Assembly: GCA_051878795.1 (NCBI GenBank) | Contig: JBJEKU010000056.1 | Location: 1-13,631 of the forward strand | Direction: 5' to 3' | Source: W1P20-047 sp051878795 | GTDB taxonomy: Bacteria; Actinomycetota; Coriobacteriia; Coriobacteriales; Eggerthellaceae | Length of the DNA: 13,631 nt | Shown: positions 1 through 9,304 of the stretch, piece by piece | Numbering within the stretch: the stretch's first letter is position 1 | Layout of the letters: every line of letters begins with the position of its first letter | Notes under the pieces: generated by a model | Seen by the model: only the letters and a program-made list of their open reading frames with translations | Told to the model about the DNA's origin: nothing | Databases searched by the model: none | Made by a program: the position numbers and the translations under genes

Positions 1-13
1 ATTAAACTATCAC

Positions 14-40
14 TTGACCAGGATTTTCTTTTAATATTAT
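14..40 (+). promoter_or_regulatory. Possible sigma-70-like promoter of the ABC operon
   Basis: TTGACC at 14-19 resembles a -35 box and TATTAT at 35-40 resembles a -10 box. The 15-nt spacer is shorter than the preferred 16-18 nt. The stretch is AT-rich compared with everything downstream, which fits a promoter, and it lies just ahead of the permease. The window begins here, so the upstream context cannot be judged. This is a weak match based on consensus only. Confidence 0.3.
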
Positions 41-70
41 CCAGCTTTTCCCGATATAGAAAAGCTCCCG

Positions 71-1054
71 ATGTGGTATCAATTGCCCTTGCGTATCGAA
101 TACGCGCATGCGCACCCCTTTCTGCACGTGCATGCGAATCTGCCGTATCTGAACGCCGAAGGACAATACGTGAACGAGCGAGACCTCGCCCGACAACTTC
201 AAAGAGAGCTTTCATCCGGCTCCCTCCGGGCTTCTTTTGCCGTGCCCGGTTCGACATGGAAGATCCATGCGCTTCGCATTGCCCGCATTCTTGCGGGATT
301 GGCGGTAGGCATCATCCTTTGGCAGATCATGGCCTTCGTCATGAATTCCGGAGGTAACGCACTCGACTTCCCCGGGCCTTTCGAAACGATAGAGCGCCTG
401 TGGCAATACCTGGTCTGCAATCAGTCCATGTACGGGCACAGCGTTTACGAGCATATCCTTGCCAGCATCAGGCGCCTGCTCGTGGCATTCACCCTCGCAT
501 GCACCCTAGGTATTCCGCTTGGATCGCTTCTAGGCTATTTCAACAGCATCTACGAGATCGGCATCGTCCCCGTTTCCCTACTCCAGATGATCCCGGGCCT
601 GGCCTGGCTTCCCGTGGCCATCCTGCTGTTCGGCTTGGGCGACGATTCCGCCATCTTCATCATCTTCGCCGTCTCATCCATGGTGATCACCATCGGCACC
701 GCAAGCGGGATCCGCATGGTCCCCGACGTCCTGGTGAACGCTGCACGCATGTCGGGCGCAAGCGGATTGACCGTGTTCTTCCAGGTACTGATACCACAGG
801 CGTCCGCGAGCATCATCAACGCGATGCGCTTAGGGATGGCCTCTGCATGGCGCGTGCTTATCGCCGCCGAGATGATCGTGGGCACGGGAATCGGCATCGG
901 CTATTCGGTCCAGATGACCCGCGACCTGCTCGACTATGTGGGCGCATTCGCCTGCATCGCCGTCATCTGCCTGGTGGGCCTGCTGTTCGACCGCGTGCTT
1001 CTAGGCGGCATCGAACAGCTGATGCGCAACCGTATCGAAGGGGGCAAACGATGA
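71..1054 (+). CDS. ABC transporter permease, SsuC/TauC/NrtB-like
   Basis: Inner-membrane permease of a nitrate/sulfonate/taurine-type ABC importer (binding-protein-dependent transport system, BPD_transp_1 fold). Hydrophobic segments begin around residue 67. The coupling (EAA-like) loop is visible at NAARMSGASGL, followed by the conserved VLIPQA, near residues 218-240. It would pair with the ATPase that starts four bases before its stop (ATGA overlap) and with the binding protein after that. From ATG 71 it is 327 aa, about 60 longer than typical relatives. The first roughly 60 residues are not membrane-like and include four histidines at residues 13-21. A GTG at 242 would give a family-sized protein of about 270 aa, but it lacks a clear Shine-Dalgarno sequence, and ATG 71 has only a weak one (GAAAAG). 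The family is clear; the start is open. Confidence 0.85.
   Translation: MWYQLPLRIEYAHAHPFLHVHANLPYLNAEGQYVNERDLARQLQRELSSGSLRASFAVPGSTWKIHALRIARILAGLAVGIILWQIMAFVMNSGGNALDFPGPFETIERLWQYLVCNQSMYGHSVYEHILASIRRLLVAFTLACTLGIPLGSLLGYFNSIYEIGIVPVSLLQMIPGLAWLPVAILLFGLGDDSAIFIIFAVSSMVITIGTASGIRMVPDVLVNAARMSGASGLTVFFQVLIPQASASIINAMRLGMASAWRVLIAAEMIVGTGIGIGYSVQMTRDLLDYVGAFACIAVICLVGLLFDRVLLGGIEQLMRNRIEGGKR
104..132. repeat. Two adjacent perfect 10-bp palindromes
   Basis: GCGCATGCGC at 104-113 and TGCACGTGCA at 123-132 are each perfect palindromes, with centres 19 bp apart, close to two helical turns. They lie inside the disputed N-terminal part of the permease, where they encode a His-rich stretch. 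If translation starts at the GTG at 242, they would sit in the leader and could be an operator pair. If ATG 71 is used, they may simply reflect alternating Ala/His codons. The repeats are seen directly; the function is conjecture. Confidence 0.4.
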
Positions 1055-1854
1055 GCCTCATCGAATTCGACAAGGTCTCCAAAGCCTTCTTCACCGACGG
1101 GAAGCGCAAGCAGGCGAGCCTCGCCCTGCGCGAGATGAGCCTTTCCATCGAGGAGGGCGAATTCGTGAGCATCGTCGGGCCCTCGGGCTGCGGCAAGACC
1201 GTGAGCCTTTCGATGATGGCGGGCTTCCTCTTCCCCACCTTGGGCGAGGTCCGCTTCAAGGGCCGTCCCATCACCGCACCCGGCCCCGAACGCGGGGTGG
1301 TGTTCCAGCAATTCAGCCTGATGCCCTGGCTCACCGTCGAGCAGAACGTGGCCTTCGCGGTGAAGAACGCCCAGCGCAAGCTCTCCAAACGCACCGATAA
1401 GTCCCAGATCGCGCAGCGGGTAAGATACTCGCTGAAAACCGTGGGGCTTTCCCATGTGGCAGAATCCTACCCAAATACGCTTTCCGGCGGCATGCAGCAG
1501 CGCGTGGCGATCGCCCGCCTGCTCGCCATGGATTCCGACGTCTTCCTGATGGACGAACCCTTTTCCGCGCTCGACGAGCAGACACGCCAGCATTTGGACA
1601 AGAGCCTGTTCGATCTTTGGAAGACCAGCGGGAAGACTATCGTCTTCGTCACCCACAACATCTCCGAGGCAGTGCTGATGTCTTCGCGCATCCTGCTTCT
1701 TTCGTCCTCCCCCTCTTGCGTTTGCGGGGAATGGACCATCCCTGCGGATACGGAACGCGACTTGGAATCCTCCCGATTGCGTTCCCTTGTGCAGGAAATC
1801 CGTACCCAGCTTGCATTCAATTCCCGAACCATCGCCACCGGGATTGAAGGATAG
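1051..1854 (+). CDS. ABC transporter ATP-binding protein, SsuB/TauB/NrtD-like
   Basis: Cytoplasmic ATPase that powers the importer, 267 aa, a normal length for the family. All nucleotide-binding elements are visible: Walker A GPSGCGKT at residues 43-50, Q-loop FQQF near 85-88, signature LSGGMQQR at 144-151, Walker B FLMDEP at 165-170 with catalytic E169, D-loop SALD at 172-175 and H-loop H202. After GKT the sequence reads V-S where most relatives have T-L, a small deviation. The ATG overlaps the permease stop as ATGA, which implies translational coupling and a 1:1 partnership. A longer reading frame runs upstream to about 400, but that part lies in another frame of the permease and is not coding. 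The family is certain; the substrate cannot be read from an ATPase. Confidence 0.95.
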   Translation: MSLIEFDKVSKAFFTDGKRKQASLALREMSLSIEEGEFVSIVGPSGCGKTVSLSMMAGFLFPTLGEVRFKGRPITAPGPERGVVFQQFSLMPWLTVEQNVAFAVKNAQRKLSKRTDKSQIAQRVRYSLKTVGLSHVAESYPNTLSGGMQQRVAIARLLAMDSDVFLMDEPFSALDEQTRQHLDKSLFDLWKTSGKTIVFVTHNISEAVLMSSRILLLSSSPSCVCGEWTIPADTERDLESSRLRSLVQEIRTQLAFNSRTIATGIEG

Positions 1855-1881
1855 AAAACTCGAAAGGAGAGAGAGTTACCA

Positions 1882-2997
1882 ATGAAAAAGAAGCATCTTC
1901 TGGCAGGTGCCGCGCTGACCCTGGTTGCAGCGCTTTCCTGCGCAGCCTTCACCGGCTGCTCCGGATCGGGCTCCGAGGCCGAGGGCGAAAAGGACACTGC
2001 CGCTGCAGAGACCGAATACGCCCCCATCGCGGTTTCCTACCTGAACAAGACCTACTACGAGGACATCATCGTAGGCGACGCTAAGGGCTTCTTCGCCGAT
2101 TGCGGCCCTGAAGTGACCCTGAACGTGGTCGAAGGCTCCGGCCAGCAGTCCGTCGAAGCCCTGCTGGGCGGCAGCGTCGATATCGCTGCAACCGGCCAGG
2201 GCCCCGTCGCCGATGCGATCAAGCAGTATGGCGACGACATCGTCATCCTGGCAGGCACCAACTGCATGACCGGCGAGCAGGCATGGGTTGCAGGCCCCAA
2301 TATGGTGGGCGACATGGCCATCACCCCCTATGACGCCGCCACCGACAATAAGGCCGACGTGAAGGCTTCCTTCGAAAACGCTGCAGCAGCAAAGGGCAGC
2401 CCTATCCTGATCGGCGTCCAGAACGGCTCCACCACCGCCGGCAACCTGAAGAGCTGGCTGAAGGGTATGGACATCAGCTTCAACGACTTCGATACCGAAG
2501 GTGAGGGCGTGGTAAGCCTGATCGACCTGAAGGCCAACACCCTGGCAACCACCTTGGCCACGGGCACCGATATCGACATCATGGCCGCAAGCCAGCCCTT
2601 CCCCAATACCGCCCTGGAAAGCGTCGAAGGTTCCTATCAGATCGGCACCAATGCAGACACCAACACCTACAACGCAATGCTGCTGATCACCACCAAGGAA
2701 ATCTACGCCGAGAAGGAAGACTCCATCAAGGCATTCCTGGAGGCAGACAAGAAGGCAACCGACTTCATGAACGAGAACCCCGACGAGGCTATCACCATCT
2801 GCGCCGAATCCATGGGCGTTGACGAAGCCAACGTAAAGGCGATTTTCGACCAGGCTGCTTTCCAGACCAACCTGACCGACCAGATGATTTCCACCCTTGC
2901 CAAGGCTTGCAAGAGCAAGGAAGTGGAAATCACCGAAGACGAGCTGAAGGCGCAGATGCCTCTGTTCGACTGGCTCAACGACGAGCTGAACAAGTAA
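1882..2997 (+). CDS. ABC transporter substrate-binding lipoprotein, SsuA/TauA/NMT1-like
   Basis: Extracytoplasmic solute-binding protein, 371 aa, feeding substrate to the permease encoded upstream. The N-terminus has a KKK charge cluster, a hydrophobic core and an FTGC lipobox, making C26 the likely lipidated cysteine. Phe at -3 is less usual than Leu. A Ser/Gly/Glu-rich linker follows, then a type II periplasmic-binding fold with VEGSGQQSVEALLGGSVDIA near residues 82-101, typical of the NMT1/SsuA group. Start ATG 1882 has AAGGAG at 1864-1869. The gap after the ATPase stop is 27 nt, so it is part of the same operon, and two terminators follow. Nitrate, sulfonates, taurine and thiamine precursors are all handled by relatives; I cannot choose among them. 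Confidence 0.93.
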   Translation: MKKKHLLAGAALTLVAALSCAAFTGCSGSGSEAEGEKDTAAAETEYAPIAVSYLNKTYYEDIIVGDAKGFFADCGPEVTLNVVEGSGQQSVEALLGGSVDIAATGQGPVADAIKQYGDDIVILAGTNCMTGEQAWVAGPNMVGDMAITPYDAATDNKADVKASFENAAAAKGSPILIGVQNGSTTAGNLKSWLKGMDISFNDFDTEGEGVVSLIDLKANTLATTLATGTDIDIMAASQPFPNTALESVEGSYQIGTNADTNTYNAMLLITTKEIYAEKEDSIKAFLEADKKATDFMNENPDEAITICAESMGVDEANVKAIFDQAAFQTNLTDQMISTLAKACKSKEVEITEDELKAQMPLFDWLNDELNK

Positions 2998-3017
2998 TTC
3001 CTCCTTTCTTCAAATAC

Positions 3018-3039
3018 AAGGCCGAAAGGCCGGCTTTTT
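3018..3039 (+). terminator. Intrinsic terminator of the ABC operon (first)
   Basis: It lies 20 nt after the binding-protein stop. GCCG at 3021-3024 pairs with CGGC at 3031-3034, extended by a G-T and two A-T pairs, and leads into TTTTT at 3035-3039. An alternative fold is GGCC-GAAA-GGCC at 3020-3031. Either fold ends in the T-run. Confidence 0.6.
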
Positions 3040-3066
3040 AGATCGGGGAATTCGATCGGGGAAATA

Positions 3067-3107
3067 AAACCCCCTGCGGCTGTGGCGACCGCAGGGGGTT
3101 TGTTTTT
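3067..3107. terminator. Strong, probably bidirectional intrinsic terminator
   Basis: A perfect 13-bp stem joins 3067-3079 (AAACCCCCTGCGG) to 3089-3101 (CCGCAGGGGGTTT) across a 9-nt loop. On the plus strand TTTTT follows at 3103-3107. On the minus strand the complement of the A-rich stretch 3062-3069 supplies a T-rich tail. It would end the ABC operon and could also stop transcripts from the M13 peptidase gene, whose stop is about 190 nt away. Confidence 0.85.
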
Positions 3108-3243
3108 GCTTGCTTACCGGCAAAAGGGGTCTTTGGGTAAGATTCTCGAAAAGACCGCCGCCCGGAATGGAGGATGGCCCGGCTCGGGGCACCTGCAGGA
3201 AGCCCTGGCAAAAGCGAGCACTATCCTACCCACATGGAGCCGG

Positions 3244-3268
3244 GATTCGCTCAGGTTCCTCGCGAATC
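3244..3268. repeat. Imperfect inverted repeat downstream of the peptidase gene
   Basis: GATTCGC at 3244-3250 is mirrored by GCGAATC at 3262-3268. Inside it, AGG at 3253-3255 mirrors CCT at 3258-3260. No T-run follows on either strand, so it is not a classic terminator. It could stabilise the 3' end of the peptidase mRNA or be chance. The rest of 3108-3295 shows nothing recognisable. Confidence 0.4.
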
Positions 3269-3295
3269 GTCCAACCCGATCCGCCGTGTAAGCCC

Positions 3296-5272
3296 TTACC
3301 ACACCATCAGACGCTCTTCGGGGGCAAGGTACATCCCATCGCCGGGATGGACCCCGAAGCATTCATGGAATTCGGGGATCATCTGCACCGTGGCATTCGT
3401 GCGCAGATGGGCGGGCGGATGCACGTCGTTGGTGAGCAGGAATTCGGCACGCTGCAAGCTGCCCGTGCAGCGCCAATCGCGGGCATAGGCTTCGAACATG
3501 CGGGCGAAATCGAAGCCTTCCATGCCCTCGGCTATCTGCACCATGCAGGTGAGACCGCCTAAATCGGCAACTATCTCCCCCACGCACAGGTCCCCGTCCA
3601 CGTTCATGCCGGGAAGGACCTGGATGTTGTTCCAATACCGCGCCGCCTTGTCGGTGCGCTTCTTGAATTCGGCCCTGTCGCCTTCGGTCCACCAGCTCTC
3701 GCCCAGGTTGCCATCCTTGTCGTACAGGCTTCCATTCTTGTCGAAGGCGTGGGTGATCTCATGCCCGATAACCATGCCGATCCCACCCATATTGTCCTCG
3801 ACGGGCGCCTCGGGCGAATAGAAGACCCCGCCCAGGATACCCGCCAGGATGTTGATGGAGTTATCGGTGGGAAGATAGTAGGCATTGACCACATGAGGCG
3901 CCATGAGCCACTCTTCACGGTCGACGGGCTTGTTCACCTTCGCCGCCTCGCGCTGCTCTTCGAAACGATGGATGGCAACCACCCAATCAACCAAGGAGGC
4001 GTCCGCAGGCACGGAAAGCTGCGAATAATCGGGCCAACTGGAGGGGTATCCTACCCTCACCGTGAGCGCATCGAGCTTCTCGATCGCCTTTTGGCGGGTG
4101 GATTCGCCCAGCCAGGTTGCGTCGGAAAGACGTTGCCTATAGGTATCCACCACACGTGCGATCAAGGACTCCACATCCGCCTTGGTTTCAGGGGAAAGGT
4201 AGCGCTCCACGTACAAGCGCCCCACCGCCATGCCCAACAGCCCGTTGACGGTTTCGTAGGCGTCGCGCTCGATGGGCTTGGAGCCCTCGCTGCCCATGCG
4301 CTCCGAGTTCCATTGCTGCCTGCGATTGTAGGCGTCCTGGCCAAGATATCCCGCGAAACGGCGGAGCAGGCGGATGCAGAGCAGCTGCTTGATGGCCTCC
4401 AGGTTTTCGGGGACATAGAGCTCGCCCATCGCCTGCAGCCATTCGGGCTCTTCCAGCACGAAGCGCTCCGAACCGGCCAAACCAACGCTGCCAAGCACTC
4501 CCATGATGGGGTAATCCCCCGCCTCCTGCACCAGCTCATCGGCGCTGCGCAGATTGTAGGTGATCTCGTTGAAGTCGTCGCGCGCCTGCGCTGAGACGCC
4601 GAAGCAGTGAACCGCCATCTTCCGTTCGAAGTCGAAGGCCAGCTCGACCGCTTCCTGCGCTTCTTCCGGCTGGTATCCCACCTGGCAGAGCAGCCACGCG
4701 AAGTAGCTGTCGTTGGCCGCCTTCATGCGCTCGCCCTGCGGGGTCATGGAGTGGTATTCGTCCGCATCGGAAAGCGAGAAGGAATCGCAGCCCACGTAGA
4801 CCACGTTGTTCACGCTGTCCTTCTTGTCGGCGAATACCCCGTAACTTGCAAGGTCCGTCGCATACGAATGGGCGCTGCCGCACAGGTAGGCTGAAAGCGA
4901 TTCCATGGAATCGATCGCCTGGATTTCGCGCAGGAAGGGTTCCACGCAGCCGAAACCCGCCGCGTTGCGCGCGTCCATATCCAGCATAGCGCGGTACAGG
5001 CCCTGGGCAAGCGCACCCTCGGGACCCGATGCGGGAAGATCCGGGTCCGCGAGCATGTCCTTCACCTGGGATTCGACCTCGCGCATGCGTTCCCAGAAGG
5101 ATGACTCGCTGCTATTGCCGGGCTCGATGACCGCATTCTGCAGCCATTCCCTATTCACTGCTGCATGGAAGTCATCCTGCAGGCGCACTCCTTCAGCAGG
5201 AAGCTTCCCCTGCACGTCCACATTCGTCCATGCCAAACCGTTCAACGGCTGGTGCTTTTCATCTTGAAGCAC
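3296..5272 (-). CDS. pepO: M13 family zinc metallopeptidase, neprilysin/PepO-like
   Basis: Zinc endopeptidase of the neprilysin family, which in bacteria cleaves small peptides. It is 658 aa from the GTG at 5272, a normal M13 length. The N-terminal M13 domain fills roughly residues 30-420 and the catalytic domain the rest. Visible motifs are NAYY at 463-466, HEITH at 504-508 (zinc ligands H504 and H508, catalytic E505), GEIVADLGG at 565-573 (third ligand E566, D570) and VHPPAHLRTN at 617-626 (H618, R624). There is no signal peptide or membrane anchor, so it is probably cytoplasmic like lactococcal PepO. The frame stays open upstream to 5506, but GTG 5272 has a near-ideal Shine-Dalgarno and the extension is not family-like. 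It is a single-gene unit flanked by terminators. Confidence 0.95.
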   Translation of the reverse strand: MLQDEKHQPLNGLAWTNVDVQGKLPAEGVRLQDDFHAAVNREWLQNAVIEPGNSSESSFWERMREVESQVKDMLADPDLPASGPEGALAQGLYRAMLDMDARNAAGFGCVEPFLREIQAIDSMESLSAYLCGSAHSYATDLASYGVFADKKDSVNNVVYVGCDSFSLSDADEYHSMTPQGERMKAANDSYFAWLLCQVGYQPEEAQEAVELAFDFERKMAVHCFGVSAQARDDFNEITYNLRSADELVQEAGDYPIMGVLGSVGLAGSERFVLEEPEWLQAMGELYVPENLEAIKQLLCIRLLRRFAGYLGQDAYNRRQQWNSERMGSEGSKPIERDAYETVNGLLGMAVGRLYVERYLSPETKADVESLIARVVDTYRQRLSDATWLGESTRQKAIEKLDALTVRVGYPSSWPDYSQLSVPADASLVDWVVAIHRFEEQREAAKVNKPVDREEWLMAPHVVNAYYLPTDNSINILAGILGGVFYSPEAPVEDNMGGIGMVIGHEITHAFDKNGSLYDKDGNLGESWWTEGDRAEFKKRTDKAARYWNNIQVLPGMNVDGDLCVGEIVADLGGLTCMVQIAEGMEGFDFARMFEAYARDWRCTGSLQRAEFLLTNDVHPPAHLRTNATVQMIPEFHECFGVHPGDGMYLAPEERLMVW

Positions 5273-5279
5273 GATGGCG

Positions 5280-5289
5280 CTCCTTTCCT
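5280..5289 (-). promoter_or_regulatory. Ribosome binding site that fixes the GTG start of the M13 peptidase
   Basis: On the minus strand AGGAAAGGAG ends 7 nt before GTG 5272. No comparable site precedes the in-frame ATG at 5506, which would add 78 residues. This decides the start. Confidence 0.8.
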
Positions 5290-5326
5290 CCCCTTCCGGG
5301 GCGTGTTCTATCCGAAGCAAGTCTGA

Positions 5327-5355
5327 CTTATCCGAGCGCCTGCACGCAAGCGCAA
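5327..5355 (-). promoter_or_regulatory. Possible promoter of the M13 peptidase gene
   Basis: On the minus strand TTGCGC (5355-5350) and GATAAG (5332-5327) are separated by exactly 17 nt and lie about 55 nt before the GTG start. The spacing is ideal but both boxes match only 4 of 6 consensus positions, so confidence is low. Confidence 0.25.
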
Positions 5356-5473
5356 AGACGGATGCGTTGAGCAGGTGTAATGATGGGCGGACGTTTAGAT
5401 TCCATGGCGCCGAAACCTTATCAAACAGCACGTCGCTCCTCGAACCCTCGACCCCGAAACGAAACCACGCGCT

Positions 5474-5512
5474 AAAAAAGCCCCGGCGGCAGTCCGAACT
5501 GCGCACCGGGGC
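5474..5512 (-). terminator. Intrinsic terminator of the pcrA-ppaC unit
   Basis: On the minus strand a GCCCCGG/CCGGGGC stem (5506-5512 with 5480-5486) encloses an inner GCAGT/ACTGC stem (5498-5502 with 5489-5493) and runs into TTTTTT (5479-5474). It lies 33 nt past the ppaC stop and separates that unit from the M13 peptidase promoter region. Confidence 0.88.
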
Positions 5513-5544
5513 CGAATCGCGGGATCAAGCAGTACCGATTGGCA

Positions 5545-6483
5545 CTAGCCAGCCAGGATGGGGGCTGCAACCTGCTTCTTGCGGGAAAGCACGCCGGGCA
5601 TCCAAACGGCTGCAGAGCTGTCGATGCCGAAGACGCGGTCGGCAACTTCGTGGTTGCCCTCGACCAGGAAGTAGCTGCCCTCTTCCAGGATGTCGGTGAC
5701 CATGACCAGCACGAAGTCGTAGCCCTTGGCTTCCATCAGCTGGCGCATGTAGGCGCGGGCCTCTTCCTCGCGGGCCATAGCCGCATCGATTTCCACGGTC
5801 TCGCGCTGGGCGATGAGCACGGTGGTGTCACCGACGGCGAATTCCTTGGAGTCTGCGCCCACGTAGGTTTCGATAGGCAGGTCGGAAACGGCACCGCGGC
5901 AGCGGAACAGCTCCTGGCCGAATTCCACGTAGTTGCGGCCGGTGATACCGCACAGGAAGTCGATCTGCTCCTTGTCAACGGGGGTAGCAGTGGGGGACTT
6001 CATGATGACGGTATCGGTCAGGATCGCAGAAAGCAGCACATTCGCGATAGCCTCGGGAATCTCGATGCCTTCCTGGCGCAGCATAGAGGTGACCACGGTT
6101 GCGGTGGAGCCCCAGGGACGGCAGTTGAAGAAGATGGGGCCTGCGGTGGTGACATCGCCGATGCGATGGTGGTCGACGATAGCCACGATCTCTGCCTGCT
6201 CCAGGCCATCGACTGCCTGGGACAGCTCGTTGTGGTCGACCAGGATGACTTCCTGGCCTTCAGCCACGGATTCGATCAGCTCGGGCAGGGGCAGGCCGTT
6301 CTGGTTGAGATTCCATTCGGTCTCGGGGGGCAGGGGGCCCAGACGGACGGGCTTGTATTCGCGGGCTTCGCCTTCGGGCTGGCGCTTGGCCATCTCGTTC
6401 ATGTAGAAAGCCAGGCCCACAGCTGCGGAAATGGCATCGTTGTCGGGGTTCTTGTGACCCACGATGATGATGGGTTCTGCCAT
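5545..6483 (-). CDS. ppaC: Manganese-dependent inorganic pyrophosphatase, family II
   Basis: Cytoplasmic enzyme that splits pyrophosphate into two phosphates and so pulls biosynthetic reactions forward. It is 312 aa, matching the 305-315 aa of family II enzymes without CBS domains. The N-terminal DHH domain shows GHKNPDND at residues 9-16 (metal ligands H10, D14, D16), VDHNE near 82-86 and VDHHRIGD at 103-110. The C-terminal DHHA2 domain carries the hallmark SRKKQ at 300-304, which binds substrate phosphate. Start ATG 6483 is chosen because AAGGAG (6494-6489) lies 5 nt upstream and the protein then begins directly with the first beta strand. The frame is open 25 codons further up without support. 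It follows pcrA by 55 nt on the same strand, so the two may be co-transcribed. Confidence 0.97.
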   Translation of the reverse strand: MAEPIIIVGHKNPDNDAISAAVGLAFYMNEMAKRQPEGEAREYKPVRLGPLPPETEWNLNQNGLPLPELIESVAEGQEVILVDHNELSQAVDGLEQAEIVAIVDHHRIGDVTTAGPIFFNCRPWGSTATVVTSMLRQEGIEIPEAIANVLLSAILTDTVIMKSPTATPVDKEQIDFLCGITGRNYVEFGQELFRCRGAVSDLPIETYVGADSKEFAVGDTTVLIAQRETVEIDAAMAREEEARAYMRQLMEAKGYDFVLVMVTDILEEGSYFLVEGNHEVADRVFGIDSSAAVWMPGVLSRKKQVAAPILAG

Positions 6484-6507
6484 GTGTTCTCCTTCGTATC
6501 GCTTGGG

Positions 6508-6526
6508 AAAAGCGCGGTGGCCGCAC
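6508..6526 (-). terminator. Weak hairpin between pcrA and ppaC
   Basis: On the minus strand GTGCGG (6526-6521) pairs with CCGCGC (6517-6512) across a 3-nt loop with one G-U pair, followed by TTTT (6511-6508). It is short and could attenuate rather than end read-through from pcrA into ppaC. It may also be chance in GC-rich DNA. Confidence 0.25.
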
Positions 6527-6538
6527 TCCCCTTTTTCG

Positions 6539-8926
<2,388 letters not shown>

Positions 8927-9220
8927 GGGCAGATCCTCCGCGTACGAGCTTTGTTCTTCGAAAAATGCACGGTGTCTAATAGTGAAACACCACGCCCCGT
9001 GGGGCAAGGGTGCAAGGACCGATTCCGCACCATCTGCACCCCCTGTACCTTTCGCGGGATAGCGAAATCCTCCCCCGCAGCGAAAAACGGCCCAGGCCGC
9101 GCAAGGCAAGCGAACGTCTCCAAGAAGGAATCACGGCAAACGCGAACCCGACTTCCTCCAGCGTGGCCGCCCCCTTGCGGCTCACTCCCGCACCATGGAC
9201 GGAGACACCCCGAAGACGCG
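8927..9220. other. Intergenic stretch upstream of pcrA, no gene seen
   Basis: Between the pcrA start and the terminator at 9221 I find no credible gene; open frames on both strands lack family-like composition and ribosome sites. It should contain the pcrA promoter. On the minus strand TATTAG at about 8981-8976 is a possible -10 box, but no good -35 box lies 16-18 nt before it. CCACG/CGTGG at 8990-8994 and 8998-9002 is a short inverted repeat just upstream of that box. Confidence 0.5.
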
Positions 9221-9265
9221 AAACGGCCCCGCCGGCCTGCGATTTGCAGGTGAACCGGCAGGGCC
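9221..9265 (-). terminator. Terminator-like hairpin after the DAHP synthase gene
   Basis: On the minus strand GGCCCTGCCGG (9265-9255) pairs with CCGGCGGGGCC (9235-9225); the one imperfect position is a G-U pair in minus-strand RNA but a C-A mismatch in plus-strand RNA. An inner CCTGC/GCAGG stem (9250-9246 with 9240-9236) continues it. Only TTT follows (9223-9221), so the U-tract is weak. The asymmetry favours minus-strand use. It begins about 40 nt past the DAHP synthase stop. Confidence 0.65.
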
Positions 9266-9304
9266 GATACGTTCGCTGCTCCAAGCGCGCGATGCGCCGT
9301 GTTG

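Noticed and set aside
2..202. Minus-strand open frame of 66 aa overlapping the permease 5' end
   Set aside because: No ribosome site, no recognised family, and it lies opposite plus-strand sequence that is at least partly coding. It cannot be fully excluded because the permease start is uncertain.
400..1050. Upstream extension of the ATPase reading frame to 484 aa
   Set aside because: The added part is Arg/His/Pro-rich, out of frame with the clearly real permease and without family signal; the ATPase domain begins at 1051 with an ATGA overlap.
5273..5506. 78-residue N-terminal extension of the M13 peptidase
   Set aside because: No ribosome site at the upstream ATG and no family-like sequence, while GTG 5272 has an excellent Shine-Dalgarno and gives the normal length.
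8927..9109. 61-residue upstream extension of pcrA
   Set aside because: GGAGGA sits 7 nt before ATG 8926 and the Q-motif follows at once; the extension has no conserved sequence.
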